Positions 1-4,773 of a DNA stretch of 5,140 nt are shown piece by piece. The notes under the pieces are model-generated. The model did no database searches. It saw nothing but the letters and a program-made list of their open reading frames with translations, and was not told where the DNA came from. The stretch's first letter is position 1; each line of letters begins with the position of its first letter. The translations under genes were made by a program, and so were the position numbers. Origin of the DNA: CAZNKU01 sp045654805 (GTDB lineage Bacteria > Bacillota > Clostridia > Monoglobales > Firm-18); NCBI GenBank assembly GCA_045654805.1, contig JAZOOD010000019.1, forward strand, positions 1 through 5,140, given 5' to 3'.

Positions 1-336
1 TGTTTCCGGATTATATTTAAAGTTCTCCACATCTGCCTTTGCTTTATCTAAACCGGACCTGTCCACATTAAAATCAATATTGTCGGCCTTATGTATATAT
101 GGGTTTCCGGATTGAGAATTATATTTAAAAGCACCCTCCGCATCATCAGCGCCATAACCGTCTGCACCCATATTATATTTACTTCTCAAAAAAACATTTT
201 CAGCATTTGCCCTCTGTGCAGCTTCGCTGTTTTTGTCCGTTTCATTGTCCCATATTTTTTTATTTTTATAATATGCAATCTGATCATCTGTAGACATCCC
301 TTTTTGTTTTTCTACAGCTTCCCAATTTATAGCCAT
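1..336 (-). CDS. Uncharacterised probable phage protein, N-terminal 112 residues (3' end outside window)
   Basis: The frame from the ATG at 336 stays open for 112 codons to the left edge, and the start has a good AAGGAG site. The protein begins MAINWEAVEKQKGMSTDDQI. Residues 1-52 are charged and helical, rich in Lys, Asp, Glu, Ala and Asn. Residues 53-112 are Gly/Asn/Tyr-rich with a recurring KYN element: SKYNMGADGYG, FKYNSQSGNPYI and FKYNPET. There is no signal peptide or membrane segment in the visible part. From memory, a low-complexity N-terminus leading into an F.Y.PETDP-like motif occurs in uncharacterised virion-type proteins of Clostridia phages. That resemblance is unverified. It starts 13 bases after the amidase stop, so the late transcript continues beyond lysis. 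An internal virion, capsid-linked or host-takeover protein are all possible. Confidence 0.75.
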   Translation of the reverse strand, partial: MAINWEAVEKQKGMSTDDQIAYYKNKKIWDNETDKNSEAAQRANAENVFLRSKYNMGADGYGADDAEGAFKYNSQSGNPYIHKADNIDFNVDRSGLDKAKADVENFKYNPET

Positions 337-341
337 ATTAA

Positions 342-350
342 CCACTCCTT
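342..350 (-). promoter_or_regulatory. Ribosome binding site for the gene downstream of the amidase
   Basis: AAGGAGTGG starts in the amidase TAA codon and has its GGAG core 8 bases before the ATG at 336. It identifies the partial gene at the left edge as a real, co-transcribed gene. Confidence 0.8.
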
Positions 351-1030
351 TATTCCATAATCCCATCCATCCTTAAATTGACAACAAGGGTCCATATCCT
401 ATCATCCGTAAGCCTTAGCTTCCCGCCGTCATCACCTTTGAGGATGCCAAGTTCAAGTGCCTTTTGTACATAAGGTCTCGCCCATTCCGGGCAAGCATCC
501 AATGTATCATAATATTTTGGTTGTAGGTTTATCAGCATATCCTTTAATTCTTCAAACTGTGCCATAGTTAATTCATCCCTTTTCTTTAATGTTTTCATTT
601 CCTCTAATGGAAAATACTGCCCCGGGCAAGCTGTTGCCATAAAGTCTTTATGACCGCCTATCTTCCGTATAGACGGCACATTTTCCAAAACGTATTGGAT
701 TATATCTATACCGGCATTAAACTGTGCATCGGGCATTGTTCGTGCTGACGAATGATAATCACCTTGAAAGCCTATTGATATAATATGGCCGTTTTGATTG
801 TCCACCCCTGCACCCAGGTTAAAGCCTCTGCCCTCGTAAACGGATCCGTCAAATGCTACCCAAAAGTTATATCCGATAGCACGCCAACCTTGATTGACGT
901 GCATCTTCTCAATTCCCTTTACATCTGCATCAGTTGCCATATGATGCAATGCAATACTGTCTACCTTTTTAAGGTTAAGAGGTTGTAAAGGCTCATTTAT
1001 TATTTGATTTGGTATCTTTAGTATGTTCAT
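350..1030 (-). CDS. N-acetylmuramoyl-L-alanine amidase endolysin (Amidase_2/PGRP type)
   Basis: This 226-residue zinc enzyme would cleave the bond between N-acetylmuramic acid and L-alanine in peptidoglycan and cause lysis. Residues 21-147 form the Amidase_2 domain. H29 in IALHHMAT, H127 in GGHKDF and C135 in ACPG match the three zinc ligands of T7 lysozyme (H17, H122, C130), with the same 8-residue step between the last two. Y54 in IGYNF matches the T7 catalytic Tyr46. Residues 173-222 (YYDTLDACPEWARPYVQKAL, ELGILKGDDGGKLRL, then a V-V-N-L-R end) form a short SLH-like module seen in clostridial phage amidases and probably bind the cell wall. There is no signal peptide, so export depends on the holin directly upstream, whose gene it overlaps by 38 bases. 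No catalytic residue is missing. Confidence 0.95.
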   Translation of the reverse strand: MNILKIPNQIINEPLQPLNLKKVDSIALHHMATDADVKGIEKMHVNQGWRAIGYNFWVAFDGSVYEGRGFNLGAGVDNQNGHIISIGFQGDYHSSARTMPDAQFNAGIDIIQYVLENVPSIRKIGGHKDFMATACPGQYFPLEEMKTLKKRDELTMAQFEELKDMLINLQPKYYDTLDACPEWARPYVQKALELGILKGDDGGKLRLTDDRIWTLVVNLRMDGIME

Positions 1031-1418
1031 TTTTATCCTCCAACTGTTCCAAAACATCTTTTAGTTTCTGTGGATACTTAATATCTAATTTACCTAAATT
1101 TTCAAGTATTGAAATGCCCTCGTTGGATATGTAGAATAAAGCAGCCATAGAACGTATCGCCTCTATGCCAGTTACCTGGTCTAAAAGATGTGCTAAAAAC
1201 ACCACAAGAAAAATCATAAACTTTTTAGCAAGACCCATAAATCCTTTTTTGCTGTTAAGGTTACCGTTCTTTATTGCCAATAGCACACCCGATATGTAGT
1301 CCACGGCCACAAAGCCGATTAACACCTTAAGCAAGGTATCACATCCTCCAAGTGCTGCCATAATAGCTCCTCCTGCAACCGATAATATTAATTGTATTTT
1401 ATTCATTGTAATTTCCAT
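993..1418 (-). CDS. Phage holin, TcdE/Cph1 (phage_holin_4) family
   Basis: This 141-residue membrane protein would form lesions in the cytoplasmic membrane late in infection and let the endolysin reach the wall. Hydrophobic segments lie at about residues 8-25, 27-48, 66-84 and 88-105. The family pattern is clear: DYISGVLLAIKNGNLNSKKG at 40-59, a GLAKK motif before the third segment, D80, then the FYISNEGISILENLGKL helix. The C-terminal tail (residues 117-141) is highly charged and hydrophilic, as usual for holins. The length fits the family. It starts 2 bases after the stalk-JAMM stop, and its last 38 bases overlap the amidase gene. A second Met at residue 5 gives a possible dual start, which this sequence does not prove. 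Confidence 0.93.
   Translation of the reverse strand: MEITMNKIQLILSVAGGAIMAALGGCDTLLKVLIGFVAVDYISGVLLAIKNGNLNSKKGFMGLAKKFMIFLVVFLAHLLDQVTGIEAIRSMAALFYISNEGISILENLGKLDIKYPQKLKDVLEQLEDKNEHTKDTKSNNK
1037..1041 (-). promoter_or_regulatory. Ribosome binding site that decides the amidase start
   Basis: GGAGG inside the holin coding sequence lies 6 bases before the ATG at 1030. It favours this start over the in-frame ATG at 1057, whose extra residues MFWNSWRIK come from reading this site and holin codons out of frame. Confidence 0.85.
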
Positions 1419-1420
1419 TT

Positions 1421-2140
1421 TTATTCCGCCCTCTCTTTCAAATAATGTAAGCCTTTCATAAATAGCTTGTTATAATAATCTGCCTTAAAGCCAAAGTCAA
1501 ATTCATATAAATCGTGATATCCTTTTGCAAAATACTCATTCATTTTCTTTGAGTTTTCTGCAATATCCATATGACGTGCATCACAAGGAGCACCAACCTT
1601 TACAAGTTTCTGTGCAGGCTTGTCCTCATTTGGATTGTACACCCAAAGCTGACCGCCGCTGTCCACCATATACATAGGTCTCTTAAGTTTTTTAGCAGTG
1701 GAATAATCAGCATAAGACATTGATTTTGTCATACTGTGCTTGCCACCACTATGAGAATGTATAACCGCTACACCCTGTCTAGCCTCATAGCTGTTGTATG
1801 CAACCTCTTTGTCTTTGCCTACTCCTACGGCTCCCCAATAGTAGCCTTTATCGTCTTTATAGATAACACCGCACATTTCCTTAAATATTGCTATTGACAT
1901 TGCGTTAAAGTGCATCGCCCAATCAAAGGCGGCATCATCCATAGTGTCAAAGTATTTACGCCTGCCGTATATTGTGACTTCTTTGGTCTTGTCATCCCAA
2001 TCTACGTTATAACCTAAACCTTCAGCTACAAAACGAATTGGAACAAAGGTACGGCTGACCTTTAAAAACGGAGCAACATCCATATGTAATATTAAACCAT
2101 CTTTGTCAACTTCCTTGCATCCGATAAACATTTTAAGCAT
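1421..2140 (-). CDS. Stalk-domain protein fused to a DUF4329/JAB-like (JAMM motif) putative metallopeptidase
   Basis: This reads as 239 residues from the ATG at 2140, which has GAGGAAG 7-9 bases upstream and overlaps the previous gene by 8 bases. ATG 2131 is an alternative without its own site. A longer frame from 2227 would add 29 basic residues that are only out-of-frame reading of the 70-residue gene. Residues 15-60 contain a copper-amine-oxidase-N-like stalk unit (SRTFVPIRFVAEGLGYNVDW, then KEVTIYG). Residues 67-170 resemble DUF4329/JAB folds: E88 in KEMCGVIY, H128-S-H130, and S142-Y-A-D145, which is the full set of JAMM zinc and catalytic residues (E, HxH, SxxD). Residues 171-239 have no recognised domain. 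There is no signal peptide. Peptidase or isopeptidase activity is inferred from the motif only. It lies between the fibre and lysis genes, so it could process virion proteins, act on the cell envelope, or be a released effector. Confidence 0.8.
   Translation of the reverse strand: MLKMFIGCKEVDKDGLILHMDVAPFLKVSRTFVPIRFVAEGLGYNVDWDDKTKEVTIYGRRKYFDTMDDAAFDWAMHFNAMSIAIFKEMCGVIYKDDKGYYWGAVGVGKDKEVAYNSYEARQGVAVIHSHSGGKHSMTKSMSYADYSTAKKLKRPMYMVDSGGQLWVYNPNEDKPAQKLVKVGAPCDARHMDIAENSKKMNEYFAKGYHDLYEFDFGFKADYYNKLFMKGLHYLKERAE
1426..1434 (-). promoter_or_regulatory. Ribosome binding site for the holin
   Basis: AGAGGGCGG lies in the end of the stalk-JAMM gene, 7 bases before the ATG at 1418. The GGCGG core is the same variant as that of the fibre gene. 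It favours the first of two nearby Met codons (1418 and 1406). Confidence 0.6.
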
Positions 2141-2345
2141 TTTCAACTTCCTCACTTTCTTCAACAATTTCTTCTGTCTCTGTGAGTTCTGCAAAAGCAT
2201 TATAAAAAGTCTCTTTTGCCTCATCACCTAAATAACCATACTTCTCATTACTTTCAATAAGCACTACCGCATAATCAAAAGTAAATTCACCCTTGTTTAC
2301 ACAGTTAATAAATGCATTTATTACTCTTTTTTCTCTCTTGTTCAT
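2133..2345 (-). CDS. Small acidic phage protein of unknown function, 70 residues
   Basis: The ATG at 2345 follows a GGAGGG site and lies only 3 bases after the fibre stop codon. Residues 1-52 (MNKREKRVINAFINCV, GEFTFDYAVVLIESNEKYGY, DEAKETFYNAFAEL) look like a compact helical domain. Residues 53-70 form an acidic tail rich in Glu (ETEEIVEESEEVENA). It has no signal peptide or membrane segment. Its position after the tail fibre recalls the small XkdX-type proteins of Bacillus and Clostridium phages, but the sequence does not clearly match XkdX. I do not recognise the family. Its last 8 bases overlap the start of the next gene, a typical coupling arrangement. A chaperone, adaptor or regulatory role is possible but not shown. 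Confidence 0.7.
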   Translation of the reverse strand: MNKREKRVINAFINCVNKGEFTFDYAVVLIESNEKYGYLGDEAKETFYNAFAELTETEEIVEESEEVENA

Positions 2346-2348
2346 AAT

Positions 2349-4562
2349 TTAACCCTCCAATATCATAGCTTGCAACTCTGCAAATTTGTTATCAATATAG
2401 TTTTTCGTATCAGCTACATAATCTACTTTAATATAAGCGTTTTCATCATTAGTAATGATAGTTGTTGGCTTATATGTTTGAAGTGTTTTGTAGGCTGATA
2501 GTTGTTCTTCTGTTAACGGTGTTTCGATAGGAGTTTCAAGTACATATACAACAGTTGCACCATTTGATAATTCACCTGTTGTTGACATATATGGTGTTGT
2601 TATTATTTCACCGTTATAGGTTTGTATCTTGCTTATCCTCTGTACATATACCCCTCTTTCAAAATCAACTTCATCACATATCCACTGTTGATTATTAGCA
2701 TCAGAATAATTACCACCACTTGTAACAGGAATGCCTTTTAATCCATCAGGAGTTAATACCGACATTGAATTACCTGTATATGGCTCAAATTCTGTTGCAA
2801 CATCGCTTATCTCAAGCTGAATATCTTCAAAATCAACATAGTCACCAACTGAACCTATTGCAGCACCGCTTGCATTGGTGTAAAAATTAAATCTTATTCT
2901 TTTATATATTTGTGCCATTGTTTCGGTTATTGCTTTAGAAAGTGTAATTGTTGAAGAACTATAATTAAACTTTTCAATTACATTCCATCCCGAAGACCCG
3001 TCGATTTTTTCAAAATAAATCAGCAATCCAGCATACAAAGCATCATTTGAACAATTTGTTTTAAACGAAACTGTTATAGTTTTTCCAACAAAATCCGAAA
3101 CATTATAAGGAATCCAACAACCTGCAGTAGTATATGCAGAAATCTTTTTATTTGTCAACCTTAAAGTTCCATCTTCCAATACCTCCGCAGAACATCTGTT
3201 ACTTTGAACAGTGTAACTTTGATTAAATACATCAAATAAGTTCTTACCGCTTATTATCATATCAACATTACCCTTATCACCAACACTCTCTAAATCAATA
3301 GGAGCATCAGGCGTAGGTGTTCCCTCTTGTGTTGTTTTTCCATAAACATTTAAACCTTTTAACTTTGCATCTGCACTGTCTGTCAGTTGTATGGTTTTGC
3401 CGGATGCGGTATTTACTATTGCACCTGAAAAAGTACTGTGAGCATATTCTAAACTTACTTCTCCGGTGTCACCCTTTTCTCCCTGTATACCTTGTTCACC
3501 TTGAGGTCCTGTTTCCCCCTGTATGCCCTGCGGACCTCTTAACACTTCCAACTGTTCCTCAGTAAAGTCTTCATATACAAATGGCTCACCTTTTTCTCCT
3601 TGTATGCCTTGTTCACCCTTTGGACCCTGAATACCCTGTATACCTCTTGGGATTCCGAATTTCAGCCTTATATTTTTTTCATCCCCTATATTTTCAACTA
3701 CCGCCTCTTCCTCCGGTGAAAGAGTATCCACAGGCTCTATTGCAATGCTCTGATTTTTCGGTATACCAAATTTAAGTGTTATGTCCTGTCCCTCATTAAC
3801 ATTTTCTACATATGGGTCTTCTCCGGGGTCTAAAACAACAACACCATCAACATCTATTTTCTGATTTCTTGGTATGCCAAACTTAAAACGTATATCCGCA
3901 CCCTCGTTAACATCTTTAACATATGGCTCTTTATCAGGTTCAAGAATATCTATTTCATCTGCTACTTCAACTATAGGCGCTCTCGGAAGACCCAAATTTA
4001 ATTTAACATCCCCTCTGTCTGCAACCATTTCAGCAGTAGGTTCTTCTGTTGACTCCAATGGTGTCACTTCGCCTAAGCTTACCCTTTGTCCCCTGGGAAT
4101 ACCAAAGTTTAATATCATATCTTTTTTAGTCCCCACATTCTCAACTGTAGCAATCTCATCAGGCTCTAAGGTTGTTACAGTACCCACATCTACCGTCACC
4201 ACATACACATTCCCTCCGCTGTTTTTATTAAGTGAAACAAAGGCATCTATGTATATTTTAAGGGGCTGAAATCTTTCTGCATATCCTTTTTCGTCATAGA
4301 TTTCAAATCCCACATACAAAGTACCCTCCGCCATATAATCACCCTCTATAACCACGGAATATATGCCATCCACCGCAGTTATTTCATCAGTAACATTGGA
4401 ATTGTTGTTTGATGCCTTTATGTAGGCTCTTACCTTTTTACCTTCTTCAACACTTATGGTTGCATTAACCTTTAAGGCTTTGTCCTCTTGATCATAAAGT
4501 CCGCCGTTGTCGGATGTGGATTTTATAAGACCATTTTCATAAACTACATTTATCTCTTTCAA
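2349..4562 (-). CDS. Mosaic phage tail fibre / receptor-binding protein with FGIPRG and collagen-like repeats
   Basis: This 737-residue protein most likely forms the trimeric fibre that binds the host surface. Residues 1-112 form a beta-rich N-terminal domain that probably anchors it to the tail. Residues 122-307 are five tandem units of 37, 37, 38, 37 and 37 residues, each ending FGIPRG, LGLPRA, FGIPRN, FGIPKN or FGIPRG. Residues 307-327 and 343-369 are collagen-like Gly-X-Y runs, split by the linker FVYEDFTEEQLEVLR. Residues 370-600 carry phage-fibre motifs (TPTPDAPIDLESVG, SGKNLFD, DIQLEISDVATEFEPYTG) and look like a jelly-roll carbohydrate-binding module. Residues 600-645 (LKGIPVTSGGNYSDANNQQW, VDFERGVYVQRI) and the end (PLTEEQLSAYKTLQTYKPTT, VADTKNYIDNKFAELQAMI) are typical of clostridial prophage fibres. 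The start is TTG with a strong ribosome binding site. No catalytic motif was seen. The fibre role is well supported, but the receptor is unknown. Confidence 0.9.
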   Translation of the reverse strand: MKEINVVYENGLIKSTSDNGGLYDQEDKALKVNATISVEEGKKVRAYIKASNNNSNVTDEITAVDGIYSVVIEGDYMAEGTLYVGFEIYDEKGYAERFQPLKIYIDAFVSLNKNSGGNVYVVTVDVGTVTTLEPDEIATVENVGTKKDMILNFGIPRGQRVSLGEVTPLESTEEPTAEMVADRGDVKLNLGLPRAPIVEVADEIDILEPDKEPYVKDVNEGADIRFKFGIPRNQKIDVDGVVVLDPGEDPYVENVNEGQDITLKFGIPKNQSIAIEPVDTLSPEEEAVVENIGDEKNIRLKFGIPRGIQGIQGPKGEQGIQGEKGEPFVYEDFTEEQLEVLRGPQGIQGETGPQGEQGIQGEKGDTGEVSLEYAHSTFSGAIVNTASGKTIQLTDSADAKLKGLNVYGKTTQEGTPTPDAPIDLESVGDKGNVDMIISGKNLFDVFNQSYTVQSNRCSAEVLEDGTLRLTNKKISAYTTAGCWIPYNVSDFVGKTITVSFKTNCSNDALYAGLLIYFEKIDGSSGWNVIEKFNYSSSTITLSKAITETMAQIYKRIRFNFYTNASGAAIGSVGDYVDFEDIQLEISDVATEFEPYTGNSMSVLTPDGLKGIPVTSGGNYSDANNQQWICDEVDFERGVYVQRISKIQTYNGEIITTPYMSTTGELSNGATVVYVLETPIETPLTEEQLSAYKTLQTYKPTTIITNDENAYIKVDYVADTKNYIDNKFAELQAMILEG
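2353..2358 (-). promoter_or_regulatory. Ribosome binding site for the 70-residue gene
   Basis: GGAGGG lies in the final LEG codons of the fibre gene, 7 bases before the ATG at 2345. It supports the short downstream gene as genuine and coupled to fibre translation. Confidence 0.75.
3456..3536 (-). repeat. Collagen-like Gly-X-Y block 2 (9 triplets)
   Basis: Fibre residues 343-369 read GPQ, GIQ, GET, GPQ, GEQ, GIQ, GEK, GDT, GEV. The DNA is very similar to block 1 over the shared GEQ-GIQ-GEK part. The 15-residue linker FVYEDFTEEQLEVLR separates the blocks. That linker motif is common beside collagen-like repeats in Firmicutes phage fibres. Confidence 0.88.
3582..3644 (-). repeat. Collagen-like Gly-X-Y block 1 (7 triplets)
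   Basis: Fibre residues 307-327 read as uninterrupted Gly-X-Y triplets: GIQ, GIQ, GPK, GEQ, GIQ, GEK, GEP. The first Gly is the last residue of the fifth FGIPRG repeat, so the shaft starts directly from it. Gly-X-Y runs in phage fibres form triple-helical spacers. Confidence 0.88.
3642..4199 (-). repeat. Five tandem 37-residue (111-base) FGIPRG-type repeats
   Basis: The units cover fibre residues 122-158, 159-195, 196-233, 234-270 and 271-307. The conserved F/L of the FGIP motif falls at residues 153, 190, 228, 265 and 302, a period of 37-38. The consensus is a hydrophobic strand, L-x-P-x-E/D-x-P/A, Y/V-V-x-N/D-V-N/G-E/D-G, then I-x-L-K-F-G-I-P-R. Units 3 and 4 are the most alike: they share PYV, VNEG, DI and KFGIP. 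On the plus strand this shows as similar 30-base stretches near 3788 and 3899. Such a unit normally occurs once or a few times just before a collagen-like shaft. Confidence 0.85.
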
Positions 4563-4565
4563 GTT

Positions 4566-4576
4566 ATCACCGCCTT
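4566..4576 (-). promoter_or_regulatory. Ribosome binding site that fixes a TTG start for the tail fibre
   Basis: The minus strand reads AAGGCGGTGAT directly after the preceding stop codon. It matches the anti-16S consensus AAGGAGGTGAT at all but one position. The GG core ends 7 bases before TTG at 4562-4560. The next in-frame ATG is at residue 77, inside the N-terminal domain, so this site is the main evidence for the TTG start. Confidence 0.8.
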
Positions 4577-4770
4577 TATAGTACTTTCTTAATATTTTTT
4601 ACTCTCGTTATGTTAAAATCAATTTCCTTTACATTCTGGCTTGTAAGGTGGTTAAGCTGACGCTGTATGTCCCTTTGCATTACGAATATACAGTCCACAA
4701 GCTCACCTATTACCCTTTTTGCATCTTCTAAATTTGTTATGCTGCCAACATCTATATTTTCAGTATTCAT
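4576..4770 (-). CDS. Small phage tail-region protein, 64 residues
   Basis: This short gene has a perfect AGGAGG site 6 bases before its ATG, and its codons are packed tightly between two phage genes, so it is very likely real. The protein is mostly helical in character: residues 13-47 (NLEDAKRVIGELVDCIFVMQRDIQRQLNHL) have spaced hydrophobic residues suited to a coiled coil. The end, LTSQNVKEIDFNITRVKN, resembles the L.S.NV..ID...V. motif that I recall from short proteins and N-termini near tail fibres in Clostridium and Listeria phages. It has no signal peptide or membrane segment. A role as a small structural or adaptor subunit between the upstream tail protein and the fibre is inferred from position and the motif. 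It is not a recognised named gene. Confidence 0.75.
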   Translation of the reverse strand: MNTENIDVGSITNLEDAKRVIGELVDCIFVMQRDIQRQLNHLTSQNVKEIDFNITRVKNIKKVL

Positions 4771-4773
4771 ACC

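Noticed and set aside
337..352. Terminator after the amidase
   Set aside because: The gap is 13 bases and holds only the next ribosome binding site. No GC-rich hairpin with a T run was seen here or between the other genes.
91..360. Plus-strand open frame of 89 codons, rich in Ile, Phe and Cys
   Set aside because: It is antisense to the left-edge gene, which has a strong ribosome binding site and sensible protein composition. The plus-strand frame has no ribosome binding site and a composition typical of a shadow frame.
785..988. Plus-strand open frame opposite the amidase
   Set aside because: It is fully antisense to the conserved Amidase_2 domain and has no ribosome binding site.
1031..1057. 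Amidase start at 1057
   Set aside because: The GGAGG at 1037-1041 lies downstream of that ATG and is ideally spaced for 1030. The extra MFWNSWRIK is not family-like.
2141..2227. Longer N-terminus for the stalk-JAMM protein from 2227
   Set aside because: It would overlap the 70-residue gene by 95 bases. The extra residues are basic out-of-frame readings of a Glu-rich region, and a good site supports 2140.
2349..3455. Diversity-generating retroelement target in the fibre C-terminus
   Set aside because: No template repeat, reverse transcriptase or adenine-biased variable repeat is visible, and the C-terminus is not C-type-lectin-like.
3456..3644. CRISPR-like or tandem DNA repeat
   Set aside because: The repetition follows the Gly-X-Y codon pattern inside an intact reading frame, with no spacers.
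3317..4269. Three plus-strand open frames opposite the tail fibre (3317-3565, 3581-3775, 3874-4269)
   Set aside because: They are mirror products of the fibre's repeats and collagen-like codons, with biased Leu/Pro/Ser composition and no initiation signals.
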